Of a stretch of DNA of 64,000 nt, positions 47,262 through 56,755 are shown in pieces. Under the pieces are notes generated by a model. It was not told the origin of the DNA, searched no databases, and saw nothing but the letters and a program-made list of their open reading frames with translations. Position numbers and translations under genes: made by a program. The stretch's first letter is position 1, and the number at the start of each line of letters is the position of its first letter. Source of the stretch: Leekyejoonella antrihumi (GTDB lineage Bacteria > Actinomycetota > Actinomycetes > Actinomycetales > Dermatophilaceae); contig NZ_VCQV01000006.1 in NCBI RefSeq assembly GCF_007845645.1, forward strand, positions 1-64,000. The letters are read 5' to 3'.

Positions 47262-48555
47262 CTGGTCCAACTGGGCGGGCACGGTGCACGCCTCACCGTC
47301 GGAGACCGTCATGGTGCGCGATGTCGCCCACCTGCAGCTGTTGTGCGAAGAGAGCAGCCTGGAGGGTCGCCGGGTCAAAGCAGTGGGAGCCGGGCACTCG
47401 TTCACCGGCATCGCAGAGCCGACAGACATTCTCCTGCGGATGGACCAGTTGTCCGGGGTGATGTCGGCCGACGCGGTCACCGGGCGAGTTTGGGTGCAGG
47501 CCGGCACGCCGCTGCACGTGCTCGGACCCGAGCTCTACCGCCGAGGGCTGGCGATGACCAACCTCGGTGACATCGACCGCCAGACCATCGCCGGGGCGAT
47601 CTCCACCGGTACGCATGGCACGGGTATGGGTTTTGCCGGTCTGTCCGGGCAGATCCGCGGCGTCGAGATGGTCACGAGTGACGGGTCGTTGCTGCGCATC
47701 ACCGACGACCAGAGTCCCGAGATGCTGCCGGCGGTGTCGCTGGGGCTGGGTGCCCTCGGCATACTCACGGCCGTCGAGATCCAGTGTGTGCCGAAGTTCT
47801 TGCTGTGCGCGCAGGAGAGCCCGGACACCTTGCACTCCGTCCTGGAGTCGCTGGACCAGCGGGTGGATGGATCGGACCATTTCGAGTTCTACTGGTTCCC
47901 GCACACCGATCGGGTGCTGACGAAGACCAATACGCGCAACGATGACGAGTCGCTGCGTTCGCCATTGCCCGGCTGGCGGTCGCGCCTGGACGACGACCTG
48001 CTTTCCAACAAGCTCTTCGACGGGGTCAACCGTCTGACCGCAAGGGCGCCGCGCCTTATCCCGAAGGTCAATCAGCTGTCCTCTCGCGCGCTTTCGGCCC
48101 GGTCCTACGTCGACTGGTCCTACAAGGTTTTTGCCTCGGCGCGCGATGTGCGGTTCCGGGAGAGCGAGTATGCCGTGCCGCGGGAGGCGGTGCCGGCGTT
48201 GCTGCGGGAGCTGTCGCGGTGGATGCAGTCGAGCACGGAGCGCATTGCCTTCCCGGTCGAGGTTCGCTTCGCCGCAGCCGACGACCGCTGGCTGTCCACG
48301 GCGTACGGCCGAGAGACCGGCTACATCGCCATTCATCAGTATCACCAGCGGGACCATTCGGCCTACTTCAACGCGTTCTGGTCGATGCTGAGCGACCACG
48401 AGGCACGCCCGCACTGGGGCAAGCTGCACGATCTCGCCGCGGACGACCTGCGCGAGCGCTATCCGAACTTCGACGAGTTCGTCGCGCTGCGCAACCGGCT
48501 CGACCCGCGCCGCATCTTCACCAACGCCTACCTCGACCAGGTCCTCGGCGCCTAA
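47254..48555 (+). CDS. FAD-linked sugar-lactone oxidase (D-arabinono/L-gulono-lactone oxidase type)
   Basis: A 433-aa vanillyl-alcohol-oxidase-family flavoprotein. The N-terminal FAD domain shows VGAGHSFTGIAEPTD, whose His is the likely covalent flavin site, and DRQTIAGAISTGTHGTG. The C-terminal ALO domain ends HWGKLHDL and NRLDPRRIFTNAYLDQVLG. The family oxidises aldonolactones or sugar alcohols. TTG 47254, with GGGAGAG upstream, overlaps the previous stop by 8 bp. The substrate is unknown. Confidence 0.88.
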   Translation: MVDWSNWAGTVHASPSETVMVRDVAHLQLLCEESSLEGRRVKAVGAGHSFTGIAEPTDILLRMDQLSGVMSADAVTGRVWVQAGTPLHVLGPELYRRGLAMTNLGDIDRQTIAGAISTGTHGTGMGFAGLSGQIRGVEMVTSDGSLLRITDDQSPEMLPAVSLGLGALGILTAVEIQCVPKFLLCAQESPDTLHSVLESLDQRVDGSDHFEFYWFPHTDRVLTKTNTRNDDESLRSPLPGWRSRLDDDLLSNKLFDGVNRLTARAPRLIPKVNQLSSRALSARSYVDWSYKVFASARDVRFRESEYAVPREAVPALLRELSRWMQSSTERIAFPVEVRFAAADDRWLSTAYGRETGYIAIHQYHQRDHSAYFNAFWSMLSDHEARPHWGKLHDLAADDLRERYPNFDEFVALRNRLDPRRIFTNAYLDQVLGA

Positions 48556-48560
48556 CTCAC

Positions 48561-48630
48561 CGAGGGGCATACAAACCCACTGAGCGGCATACAAAGTTTG
48601 TGCACCTCTCGCCGTGAGGTATGCCTCTCG
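48561..48630. repeat. Large intergenic palindrome, GGCATACAAA type
   Basis: CGAGGGGCATAC (48561-48572) and GTATGCCTCTCG (48619-48630) pair at 11 of 12 positions. An inner copy, GAGCGGCATACAAA, faces TTTGTGCACCTCTC. This gives two direct and two inverted half-sites, the same architecture as 45394-45475. It sits between convergent genes and could be a bidirectional terminator. Confidence 0.55.
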
Positions 48631-48649
48631 ACGAGGTGAAGGCCGCCCG

Positions 48650-48979
48650 TCAGCCGGTGAGGACCGTGCTGACGAGGATGACGTGGACCACGGTGCCGCC
48701 GAAGATGCTCACCAATACGTTGTGCCGCCACAGGTGCAGGCCGATCGTTGTGAGCACGGCAAGGACGAAGGCCAGTCCCGCCGCGCTCTCGAAATCGACA
48801 TTGCGCATCGTGTAGATCGTCAGGATCATCATCACGCCCACCGGCATGGTCGCGGCGAGGTAGGGGATCAGCCGACTGCGACGAAGCGGGGAGATCACCA
48901 GGAACGGCATCGCCCGCAGCATCCACGTGACTCCTGCGCTGATCACCAGCGCACCCAGGAGGTAGGGCGTGTCAGGCAT
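48650..48979 (-). CDS. azlD: AzlD-type branched-chain amino acid exporter subunit
   Basis: A 109-aa protein with four hydrophobic helices (LLGALVISAGVTWMLRAMPF, YLAATMPVGVMMILTIYTM and others), the normal size and pattern of AzlD. With AzlC it forms a branched-chain amino acid efflux pair. ATG 48979 overlaps the azlC end by 8 bp, with GAGGG upstream. Confidence 0.9.
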   Translation of the reverse strand: MPDTPYLLGALVISAGVTWMLRAMPFLVISPLRRSRLIPYLAATMPVGVMMILTIYTMRNVDFESAAGLAFVLAVLTTIGLHLWRHNVLVSIFGGTVVHVILVSTVLTG

Positions 48980-49685
48980 GCCACCCTCGCCTCCGGACGG
49001 CATACTTCGCCATGAGGAATGCCGCGAGGGCGGGCAGCGCGAACACCAGCATGTCGTTGCCGAACGCCACGCGCCCGACCAGCGCGCACGCCGCGGCCAC
49101 CAGCGGCCCTGGGATGTCGCGGCGCACGCGGAACGCGTCCATGCCGAGCACTAGGAAGAGGGCCGTGATCGCGAAGTCGAGGCCCTTGACCCCAGCCGGG
49201 ATGAAGGACCCGCCGATGACGCCGATCGTGGCGCTGGCAACCCAATACGCCTGGATGAGGGCCTGGAGCCCCACGATTCGCGTGCGGCTCCACGTCTGCG
49301 CGTCCGGGCCCGTGGTCAGGGCGTACGCCTCGTCGGTGAGCGTATAGGTGCTGTAGAGCTTCGCGGGAGCCCCGTTCACCCGGTGCAGCGGGAACGACAG
49401 CGAGTAGAACACGTGTCGGAAGTTGACCATGAACGATGTGATCGCGATCTGGGCCAGCGGAGCGAATGCCGTGACCATGCCCAGCACGAGGAACTCCAGC
49501 GACCCGGCGAAGATCACGGCCGCCGACAGGGTCGCCCACCACCACGGCAGTCCGGACTGCGACACGAGCACCCCGAAGGCCAGACCCACGGGGACGGTCG
49601 CCAGACCGACCGAGGTGGAGTCGCGCAGTGCAAGGACGAGATCCGCGCGTCGTGGCTCGGGGGCTGCGACCTCTGCGCCGGGCAT
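48972..49685 (-). CDS. azlC: AzlC-type branched-chain amino acid exporter subunit
   Basis: A 237-aa membrane protein of the AzlC family. FGVLVSQSGLPWWWATLSAA, FAGSLEFLVLGMV, MVNFRHVFYSLSFPLHRV and YTLTDEAYALTT are diagnostic. It exports branched-chain amino acids or analogues together with AzlD. ATG 49685 lies 3 bp after the rarD stop. The frame is open a long way upstream, but that overlaps rarD and is rejected. Confidence 0.93.
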   Translation of the reverse strand: MPGAEVAAPEPRRADLVLALRDSTSVGLATVPVGLAFGVLVSQSGLPWWWATLSAAVIFAGSLEFLVLGMVTAFAPLAQIAITSFMVNFRHVFYSLSFPLHRVNGAPAKLYSTYTLTDEAYALTTGPDAQTWSRTRIVGLQALIQAYWVASATIGVIGGSFIPAGVKGLDFAITALFLVLGMDAFRVRRDIPGPLVAAACALVGRVAFGNDMLVFALPALAAFLMAKYAVRRRGWHA

Positions 49686-49687
49686 GG

Positions 49688-50662
49688 CTAGTGGCAGTCT
49701 TCGGCCGCGAGCTCGACTTCCAGGAGTCGTCGCTGCCGCCGACTGCGGGTGCCTGCCCGCAGCGAGTCGAGGCTGAGCAGCGCCAAGGCAACCCAGACGA
49801 TCCCGAAGCCGATCCACCGCGCGGTGTTGAGGTGCTCGTCGAGCAGCAGGACACCGCACAGCAGCTGCAGCACCGGCGTGATGAACTGCAGCAGACCGAT
49901 GGTCACCAGTGGCACGCGACGTGCTGCAGCGGCAAACAGCAGCAACGGGATCGCCGTGGCCACGCCGGAGCTCATGAGCAACAGTGCATGGCCGGTGCCG
50001 TCGGTGGTGAAGGTGGTGTGGCCGGTCACCGTCAGGGCGACGAGCACGACCACCGCCACCGGGGTGAGAACCGCGGTCTCCGAGGCGAGGCTTTCCAGCG
50101 GAGTCATCGACCCGCCGATGCGATTCTTCATGAACCCGTAGGACGCGAAGGACAGAGCCAGACAGACCGAGATCCACGGGAGGTGGCCGTAGTCGATCGC
50201 CAGGTAGATGCACGCGACGATGCCGACCCCGACGGCTATCCACTGCAGCCGGCGCAGGCGTTCGCGCAGTACCACCACGCCTAGGGCGACCGTGACCAGC
50301 GGGTTCAGAAAGTATCCCAGGGAGGCCTCGACGACGTGTCCGGTGACCACGGCCTCCACGTAGATCGTCCAATTCGTGGCGATCATCAGACTGGCAATGG
50401 TGACCGCGGCCAGTCGCCGTGGGTTGTGCAGCAGGTCGCGGGCGAACGCCATCTTGCGCAGATAGGCGAGCACGATCACACAGACGACGAAGGTCCACAG
50501 GATCCGGTGGACCAGGACCTCCCACGCACCCGACGGTTCGAGCGCGTGGAAGTAGAGCGGGAAGGCACCCCAGATCACGTAGGCGGCGAAGCCGTAGGTC
50601 GCGCCCTTGCTGACCTCGGTCTGCCCCGAGGTGCCGCTTCGCGTGAGTAGGCCCATGCTCAT
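49688..50662 (-). CDS. rarD: RarD/EamA-family permease
   Basis: A 324-aa transporter with ten predicted helices in two EamA halves. GATYGFAAYVIWGAFPLYF, NWTIYVEAVVTGHVVEASLG and YFLNPLVTVALGVVVLRE match RarD proteins, which export chloramphenicol-like compounds in some species; the physiological substrate is unknown. The first ATG (50662) has a second in-frame two codons later. It is followed closely by azlC and azlD. Confidence 0.9.
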   Translation of the reverse strand: MSMGLLTRSGTSGQTEVSKGATYGFAAYVIWGAFPLYFHALEPSGAWEVLVHRILWTFVVCVIVLAYLRKMAFARDLLHNPRRLAAVTIASLMIATNWTIYVEAVVTGHVVEASLGYFLNPLVTVALGVVVLRERLRRLQWIAVGVGIVACIYLAIDYGHLPWISVCLALSFASYGFMKNRIGGSMTPLESLASETAVLTPVAVVVLVALTVTGHTTFTTDGTGHALLLMSSGVATAIPLLLFAAAARRVPLVTIGLLQFITPVLQLLCGVLLLDEHLNTARWIGFGIVWVALALLSLDSLRAGTRSRRQRRLLEVELAAEDCH

Positions 50663-50672
50663 TCGGGGTGGA

Positions 50673-51776
50673 TCACTTCAGGCTGCTACGGCCGAGGCTG
50701 TCGGCGACATCCCACGCGTCGTTGCCGCGCAGCAGCGCGGCCAGGTCCGCATCACTCGCCGGCCCGTCCGGCGCGGCGGCGGCGAGCTGAGAACGCACCA
50801 GGTCGTCATACGTCGGCCGCTCGACATTCCGGAAGATGCCCATCGGCACCTGGGTGAAGGCCGGGTCGTCCAGACGGGAGAGGGCGAAGGCCTGCGACGG
50901 GTCGTCCGCCGCGGCGTCGTGCACGACGATCCGCGCGGGGTCCGCCTCCGACTCCGCGACGACCGCGAGGTTGCCGGCATCGGTGCGCACGACGACCCGG
51001 GCGTGCTCACCCTCGCCGATGCGCAGCGGCGCGCCATCGGTCAAATGCAGGATGCGACCGGCCCGCTCATCGCGGTCCTTGAGGATCTCGAATGCGCCGT
51101 CATTGAAGATCGGGCAGTTCTGATAGATCTCGACCAGTGCCGTGCCGCGGTGGGCCGCGGCAGCCCGCAGGATCGACTTCAGGTGCTTGGGGTCGGAGTC
51201 CATGGTGCGTGCGACGAACGTGCCTTCGGCGCCGAGCGCAAGCGAGACCGGGTTGAAGGGGCGGTCGACCGAACCGAGCGGTGTCGACTTGGTGATCTTG
51301 CCGACCTCGGACGTGGGGGAGTACTGCCCCTTGGTCAGCCCGTAGATCTTGTTGTTGAACAGCAGGATGGTCAGGTTGACGTTGCGGCGCAGCGCATGGA
51401 TCAGGTGGTTGCCGCCGATCGACAGCGCGTCGCCGTCGCCGGTGATCACCCAGACCGACAAGTCCGGGCGTGACGTGGCAAGGCCGGTCGCGATCGCGGG
51501 CGCCCGGCCGTGGATCGAGTGCATGCCATAGGTGTCCAGGTAGTACGGGAACCGGCTGGAGCAGCCGATGCCCGAGATGCAGACGATGTTCTCGCGCTTG
51601 AGGCCGAGCTCGGGCAGGAAGCTCTGGATTGCGGCCAGGATGACGTAGTCGCCGCAGCCCGGGCACCAGCGCACCTCCTGATCGGAGGTGAAGTCGCGCT
51701 TGGACAGCTTCTCGCCCTCGGCCAGGGTCGGCACTCCGTCGGTGCCACGGGACGGCATCCCGATGTCGACAGTCAC
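50673..51776 (-). CDS. korB: 2-oxoacid:ferredoxin oxidoreductase, beta subunit
   Basis: A 367-aa ThDP-binding subunit. WCPGCGDYVILAAIQ and GIGCSSRFPYYLDTYG carry the conserved Cys and cofactor contacts, and VITGDGDALSIGGNHL the Mg2+/ThDP GDGD-type motif. With the alpha/gamma subunit it decarboxylates 2-oxoglutarate to succinyl-CoA and reduces ferredoxin. The GTG start overlaps the korA stop by 4 bp. A roughly 80-residue C-terminal tail is actinobacterial. Confidence 0.95.
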   Translation of the reverse strand: MTVDIGMPSRGTDGVPTLAEGEKLSKRDFTSDQEVRWCPGCGDYVILAAIQSFLPELGLKRENIVCISGIGCSSRFPYYLDTYGMHSIHGRAPAIATGLATSRPDLSVWVITGDGDALSIGGNHLIHALRRNVNLTILLFNNKIYGLTKGQYSPTSEVGKITKSTPLGSVDRPFNPVSLALGAEGTFVARTMDSDPKHLKSILRAAAAHRGTALVEIYQNCPIFNDGAFEILKDRDERAGRILHLTDGAPLRIGEGEHARVVVRTDAGNLAVVAESEADPARIVVHDAAADDPSQAFALSRLDDPAFTQVPMGIFRNVERPTYDDLVRSQLAAAAPDGPASDADLAALLRGNDAWDVADSLGRSSLK

Positions 51777-53644
51777 TGTGGGTCCACCTCTTTCAGGTGC
51801 TCGGTGATCGCGCCGGCGAGCTCGGCGCCGGTGAAGGGCGTCCCGCGAACGGCGGTGTGACTCTGCACGTCGACCAGGTATCGCGAGCGCAGCAGCATGG
51901 CGAGCTGGCCGAGGTTCATCTCGGGCAGCATGACGCGGTCGTAGCTGCGCAGCACCTCGCCGAGGTTGCGCGGGAACGGGTTGAGGTGACGCAGGTGCGC
52001 GTGCGCGACCCGCGCGCCGGTGGCACGCACGAGCCGCGCCGCTGCAGCGCAGGGCCCGTAGGTGGACCCCCAGCCGAGCAGCAGGAGCCTGGCCTCGCCG
52101 GAAGGGTCGTCAACGGTGAGATCCGGTATGGACTGGGCGATGCCGGCGATCTTGTCGGCGCGCAACCGCACCATCCGGTCGTGGTTGGCCGGGTCATAGC
52201 TGATGTTGCCGGTGACGTCGGCCTTCTCCAGACCGCCTACCCGGTGCTCCAGGCCCGCGGTGCCTGGCACCGCCCATGGGCGGGCGAGCGTGTCGAGGTC
52301 CCGCTTGTAGGGATGGAAGACCGGATTGCCTTGCTCGTCCTGGTCATTGGGCTCGGTGGCGTATTCGACGCTCAGGTCCGGCAGGTCGTCGACTGCCGGC
52401 AGCCGCCACGGCTCGGAGCCGTTGGCCAGATAGCCGTCGGAGAGCACGATCACCGGGGTGCGGTACGTCGTGGCGATGCGCACGGCCTCCAGTGCGATGG
52501 CGAAGCAGTCGGACGGTGTCGACGGGGCGACGACCGCGACCGGTGACTCACCGTTGCGGCCGAACATCGCCTGCAGCAGGTCGGCCTGCTCGGTCTTCGT
52601 CGGCAGCCCCGTGGAGGGGCCGCCGCGCTGCACGTCGATGATCAGCAGCGGCAGCTCGAGCGAGACCCCGAGGCCGATCGTCTCCGACTTGAGTGCCAGC
52701 CCCGGGCCGCTGGTGGTCGTCGCGCCGAGCGCACCGCCGAAGGCGGCCCCGAGCGCGGAGCCGATCGCGGCGATCTCGTCCTCCGCCTGGATCGTCGTGA
52801 CACCGAAGCGCTTCATCCTCGACAGCGTGTGCAGCAGGTCAGAGGCCGGCGTGATCGGATAGCTGCCGAGCACCAGCGGGAGGTGAGCGCGGTGGGCGGC
52901 AGCCACCATCCCGTAGGCCATGGCCAGGTTGCCGGTGATGTTGCGGTAGGTGCCTTCCGGCATCGGGGCCGGAGCCACCGAATACTGCACCGAGAACGCT
53001 TCTGTCGTCTCGCCATACGCGTGGCCCGCATGCAGCGCCTTCAGGTTCGCGGCCAGGATTTCCGGCTGGTCGGAGAACTTGGTCTTCAAGAAGGACTCGG
53101 TGCCGACCAGCGGCCTCGTGTACATCCACAGCAGCAGACCGAGCGCGAACATGTTCTTCGCGCGCTCCTTGTCCTTGCGGGTCAGATCGAAGGAGGTCAG
53201 CGCCTCGACGGTGATCGAGGTCAGCGGGAGGCTGTGCACGTGCCACGACTCGAGCGAGTCGTCCTCGATGGGGTTCGCGGCATACCCCGCCTTGGCCAGG
53301 TTGCGCTTGGAGAACTCGTCACCGTTGACGATGATCGTGGCACCGCGGGGCAGGTCGCCAAGGTTGGCCCGCAGGGCCGCCGGGTTCATGGCCACCAACA
53401 CGTCCGGTGCATCGCCGGGAGTCAGGACGTCGTGGTCGGCGAAGTGCAGCTGGAAGCTGGAGACCCCCGGCAGCGTGCCCTGGGGCGCACGGATCTCCGC
53501 GGGGAAGTTGGGTAGCGTCGACAGGTCGTTGCCGAGAAGCGCCGTCTCGGAGGTGAACCGGTCGCCGGTGAGCTGCATACCGTCGCCGGAGTCACCGGCG
53601 AATCGGATGACGACCTTGTCCAGCGTGTGGATCGACGTGCTCAT
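51773..53644 (-). CDS. korA: 2-oxoacid:ferredoxin oxidoreductase, fused gamma-alpha subunit
   Basis: A 623-aa subunit in which the gamma domain (RFAGDSGDGMQLTGDRF through about residue 190) is fused to the alpha domain (GNLAMAYGMVAAAHRAHLP, YPITPASDLLHTLS, QAEDEIAAIGSALGAAFGGA). This is the KorA/OorA architecture of 2-oxoglutarate:ferredoxin oxidoreductase. It provides low-potential electrons. It is transcribed away from ctaG and lies next to the nuoDEFG-less complex I cluster. Confidence 0.95.
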   Translation of the reverse strand: MSTSIHTLDKVVIRFAGDSGDGMQLTGDRFTSETALLGNDLSTLPNFPAEIRAPQGTLPGVSSFQLHFADHDVLTPGDAPDVLVAMNPAALRANLGDLPRGATIIVNGDEFSKRNLAKAGYAANPIEDDSLESWHVHSLPLTSITVEALTSFDLTRKDKERAKNMFALGLLLWMYTRPLVGTESFLKTKFSDQPEILAANLKALHAGHAYGETTEAFSVQYSVAPAPMPEGTYRNITGNLAMAYGMVAAAHRAHLPLVLGSYPITPASDLLHTLSRMKRFGVTTIQAEDEIAAIGSALGAAFGGALGATTTSGPGLALKSETIGLGVSLELPLLIIDVQRGGPSTGLPTKTEQADLLQAMFGRNGESPVAVVAPSTPSDCFAIALEAVRIATTYRTPVIVLSDGYLANGSEPWRLPAVDDLPDLSVEYATEPNDQDEQGNPVFHPYKRDLDTLARPWAVPGTAGLEHRVGGLEKADVTGNISYDPANHDRMVRLRADKIAGIAQSIPDLTVDDPSGEARLLLLGWGSTYGPCAAAARLVRATGARVAHAHLRHLNPFPRNLGEVLRSYDRVMLPEMNLGQLAMLLRSRYLVDVQSHTAVRGTPFTGAELAGAITEHLKEVDPQ

Positions 53645-53819
53645 ACTGCCGCGGCTCCCTATTTCTCACAGTTCGACTGGTTCAAACGTACGCCGCCGGT
53701 CGGTTCTTCCCCGAGCGGGTCCGGTGGGCAGACACGGGCCGACGGGAGGCATCCAGGAAGGCGTGCCAGAGTAAGACTGTGCGTTGTGTGCAGATCGCCC
53801 TGGGGCGGGTGAGGTGGCC

Positions 53820-54812
53820 ATGAGCCCGAACGGGTCGGGCATGGGCCAGCACATGGGTGGCCCCATGTGGCATCCGACGCTTCCCATGAGTCTGGGTCGT
53901 CTGTTGGAGTGGCATCCACAACCGGTGCCCGTCATGCCGCTGCTGTGCCTGGCCGGTCTGCTGCTGTATGGCTGGGGGGTCTGGCGGTTGCACCGCCGCG
54001 GCACCCGCTGGCCGGTGGGCCGCACCCTCAGCTTCCTGGTCGGGCTCGCCCTCATCGTGCTGGTCACCGCCACGGGTATCGGCGGCTACGGGATGCAGCT
54101 GTTCAGCGTGCACATGGTGCAGCACATGGTCCTCAGCATGCTTGCCCCGATCCCGCTGCTGATGGGCGCGCCGATCACGCTCGCCCTGCGCGCCATGCCC
54201 AACACTCACGGGCGGGCGGGCGCGCCGCGACGGGCGCTGCTGCGAGTCCTGCACAGCCGGTTCGCCACGGTGATCAGCTCACCGTTGTTCAGCATCCCGG
54301 TCTTCCTCTTCAGCCTCTACGGGCTCTACTTCACCCCGATCTTCGACTGGATGATGAGCGGGTTCGTCGGCCACGAGGTGATGATGATCCACTTCGTCGC
54401 GGTCGGTCTGCTGCTCTTCTGGCCCATCCTGGCCGTCGACCCCAGCCCGCACCAGCAGCCGCCGGTCCTGCGGATCATCGAGCTGTTCATCACCGCACCG
54501 TTCCACGCGTTCTTCGGCATCGCGGTGATGCTGGGCAACACCATCATCGCCACCTACTTCGCCCACCCGCCGATGGCATGGCACATCAGTGTGATGTACG
54601 ACCAGAAGGTCGGTGGGGCCATCGCGTGGGGATTCAGCGAGATACCCACCCTGCTGGTCGTGCTCGCGATCGCGGTGCTCTGGTCACGCAGCAGCGACCG
54701 CGAGGGTCGGCGCTTCGACCGCACCGAGGATCGTGCGGAGCGGACCGGTTCACACAGCGATCTGCAGAGCTACAACGACTACCTCGCCCGGCTCGGTCGG
54801 CGCGACCACTGA
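53820..54812 (+). CDS. ctaG: CtaG-type (caa3) cytochrome c oxidase assembly membrane protein
   Basis: A 330-aa membrane protein with about seven helices. The Met/His-rich start (MSPNGSGMGQHMGGPMWHP) and the histidines in HMVQHMVLSM, GHEVMMIHFVAVG and FAHPPMAWHISVMYDQ are typical of the caa3_CtaG family, which helps load copper into the terminal oxidase. ATG 53820 follows GTGAGGTGG. It is convergent with the small membrane protein gene after it. Confidence 0.9.
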   Translation: MSPNGSGMGQHMGGPMWHPTLPMSLGRLLEWHPQPVPVMPLLCLAGLLLYGWGVWRLHRRGTRWPVGRTLSFLVGLALIVLVTATGIGGYGMQLFSVHMVQHMVLSMLAPIPLLMGAPITLALRAMPNTHGRAGAPRRALLRVLHSRFATVISSPLFSIPVFLFSLYGLYFTPIFDWMMSGFVGHEVMMIHFVAVGLLLFWPILAVDPSPHQQPPVLRIIELFITAPFHAFFGIAVMLGNTIIATYFAHPPMAWHISVMYDQKVGGAIAWGFSEIPTLLVVLAIAVLWSRSSDREGRRFDRTEDRAERTGSHSDLQSYNDYLARLGRRDH

Positions 54813-54836
54813 TCGCATCGGCCGGCGGAGTGCGGC

Positions 54837-55037
54837 CTAGTGGTTGCCGAAGCCGTTCGACTGTCCGCGGATGCCCTCACGCAGGCCCGCGGCATATGCG
54901 CCGTGAGCGCCCGGGCCGTTCAGGCCGGAGCCGTCCTCGATGGCCGTCTTCATCCCGCGCCGCCGCCGACGCCTGTCGATTGCCGCGCAGAACGCCAGGA
55001 CAACGACCAGCACTGCTAGAACGATCGCCCAGAACAT
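54837..55037 (-). CDS. Small single-helix membrane protein, 66 aa
   Basis: MFWAIVLAVLVVVLAFCAAI is one N-terminal transmembrane helix, followed by a very basic patch (DRRRRRRGMK) and a Gly-rich tail. ATG 55037 is supported by GGAGG upstream. The family is not recognised. It is divergent from nuoA2 and convergent with ctaG. Confidence 0.7.
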   Translation of the reverse strand: MFWAIVLAVLVVVLAFCAAIDRRRRRRGMKTAIEDGSGLNGPGAHGAYAAGLREGIRGQSNGFGNH

Positions 55038-55203
55038 GAGTGGCCTCCCATCCGATGCGAGGTCGTGGTTGGCCTGCATCGCTCGTTTTTCACCCTAAGC
55101 GCGCAGGGCGACAGCACGGGGCGATGTCATTCCTTACGCCGTTTCCACGGCGTACGGCGAGTGCGACCAGGTGTTCGGGCGCGTACCTCGTTAGGCTGCT
55201 CTC

Positions 55204-55611
55204 GTGGGATCTGGACTGACGGGCTATGTGGTGCTCGCGGGCGTGCTGCTCGCCGGGGCGCTGCTCTTTGTCGTCGCGATGCTCGGGCGGCGGATGCTCG
55301 CACCTCGTGCGCCGACCCGCGCGAAGCTGACGACCTACGAGTCCGGTGTGGATCCGGTGACCGGTGGATGGGCGCAGACCCAGGTGCGGTACCTCGCCTA
55401 CGCCTTCCTTTACGTGGTGTTCGCCGTCGACGCCGTCTATCTCTTTCCGTGGGCACTGGTGCTGCGTGATGCGCACCTGGGCGTCGCCAGCCTGGTCGAA
55501 ATGGGGATCTTTGTCGCGGCCCTGGTCGTAGGCCTGGCGCACGCGGCGCGTCGCGGTCTGCTCACCTGGGTGGGCACCGCCTCCGCGAGCAGGAGTGAGA
55601 GTCCGCGATGA
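55204..55611 (+). CDS. nuoA: NADH-quinone oxidoreductase-like subunit A (cluster 2)
   Basis: A 135-aa, three-helix subunit. The conserved loop is [20 protein letters not shown], where the Cys of the usual YECG is replaced by Ser, and helix 2 is [20 protein letters not shown]. It heads the second cluster and overlaps nuoB2 by 4 bp. The start is a GTG. Confidence 0.92.
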   Translation: MGSGLTGYVVLAGVLLAGALLFVVAMLGRRMLAPRAPTRAKLTTYESGVDPVTGGWAQTQVRYLAYAFLYVVFAVDAVYLFPWALVLRDAHLGVASLVEMGIFVAALVVGLAHAARRGLLTWVGTASASRSESPR

Positions 55612-56210
55612 CCACCAGTCTCCCCATGCCCAAGGTCGGGCCGATGCAGGCTGCGGCACCCAAGCCGATGCGACTGGTGCTCAACTGGGGCCGTCGCTAC
55701 TCCTTGTGGGTCTTCAACTTCGGGCTCGCCTGCTGCGCCATCGAGTTCATCGCCACGTCAATGGCACGGCACGACTTCATCCGACTGGGCGTCATCCCGT
55801 TCGCGCCCGGTCCGCGGCAGGCCGATCTCATGGTCGTGTCGGGCACCGTGACCGACAAGATGGCGCCCGCCGTGCGTCGACTCTACGACCAGATGCCGGA
55901 GCCGAAGTACGTCATCTCCTTTGGTGCGTGCTCCAACTCGGGCGGGCCGTACTGGGACTCCTACTGCGTCACCAAGGGCGTCGACCAGATCATCCCGGTC
56001 GATGTCTACGTGCCGGGCTGCCCGCCGCGCCCGGAGGCGCTGCTGCAGGGCATCCTCAAGCTGCAGGAGAAGATCGCCGCGGAGCAGGTGCGGGGCGCCA
56101 GTCTGCGGGAGCGTCTCGGATCTGCGGTAGGTCGGTCGTCGGTCGCGGCGCAGGTCAGCCGTCCGCTCGTCCAGCCTCCGTCGGATGGCCTGCAGGACAA
56201 TGCCGAATGA
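55608..56210 (+). CDS. nuoB: NADH-quinone oxidoreductase-like subunit B (cluster 2)
   Basis: A 200-aa subunit with all N2 cluster ligands: [10 protein letters not shown] (about residue 44), GACSNSGG and [11 protein letters not shown]. The last 50 residues form a variable tail. Because N2 is intact, this cluster should still pass electrons to quinone, provided that a NuoD partner is supplied from elsewhere. ATGA overlap with nuoC2. Confidence 0.95.
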   Translation: MTTSLPMPKVGPMQAAAPKPMRLVLNWGRRYSLWVFNFGLACCAIEFIATSMARHDFIRLGVIPFAPGPRQADLMVVSGTVTDKMAPAVRRLYDQMPEPKYVISFGACSNSGGPYWDSYCVTKGVDQIIPVDVYVPGCPPRPEALLQGILKLQEKIAAEQVRGASLRERLGSAVGRSSVAAQVSRPLVQPPSDGLQDNAE

Positions 56211-56755
56211 CCGATGAGCCGCTGGTGCCGCGCACCCGGTGCGCCCCGGACGAGTGGCTGGACACCCTGACCAGACTGCACGACGAGGGCTTCACCTTCT
56301 TCGACTTCTTGAGCGCGGTGGACCAGACCGATCAGGACGAGGATCCCGGATTCGACGTCGTGGCCCACCTCTACGCCTACGAGGCGGACGGGGTGCGCGA
56401 GGTGCTGGCCAGCACGCGGGTGCCCGATGGGCAGCCGGTCCGCAGCCTCACCGCGGTATGGCGTGGCGCCGCCTGGCACGAGCGGGAGACCCACGAGATG
56501 TTCGGCATCGACTTCGAGGAGTTCGATGACCGCACCGGCCTGGGGATGCGGCCGCTGCTGCTGCCGGACGGATTCGAGGGCACCCCGCTGCGCAAGTCGT
56601 TCATGCTCGCCGCGCGCGCGAGCAAACCGTGGCCGGGCGCAAAGGACCCATCAGACTCGCACGTCGGCGCGGCGAAGAAGGCCGGCCGGCCGGCGCGCCC
56701 GCGGCGCAAGCTGCTGCCGCCCGGTGTCCCTCCGGAGAGCTGGGGACCCCGATGA
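56207..56755 (+). CDS. nuoC: NADH-quinone oxidoreductase-like subunit C (cluster 2)
   Basis: A 182-aa subunit lacking the acidic N-terminal extension of NuoC1. [20 protein letters not shown], then [19 protein letters not shown] and [16 protein letters not shown] are the conserved blocks. It ends in a Lys/Pro-rich tail. It is followed directly by nuoH2 with an ATGA overlap; no nuoD lies between and none is fused. Confidence 0.92.
   Translation: MTDEPLVPRTRCAPDEWLDTLTRLHDEGFTFFDFLSAVDQTDQDEDPGFDVVAHLYAYEADGVREVLASTRVPDGQPVRSLTAVWRGAAWHERETHEMFGIDFEEFDDRTGLGMRPLLLPDGFEGTPLRKSFMLAARASKPWPGAKDPSDSHVGAAKKAGRPARPRRKLLPPGVPPESWGPR

Noticed and set aside
48972-50525. Extended AzlC of 517 aa
   Set aside because: The extra 280 residues are antisense-like and overlap rarD in another frame; ATG 49685 gives a normal AzlC.
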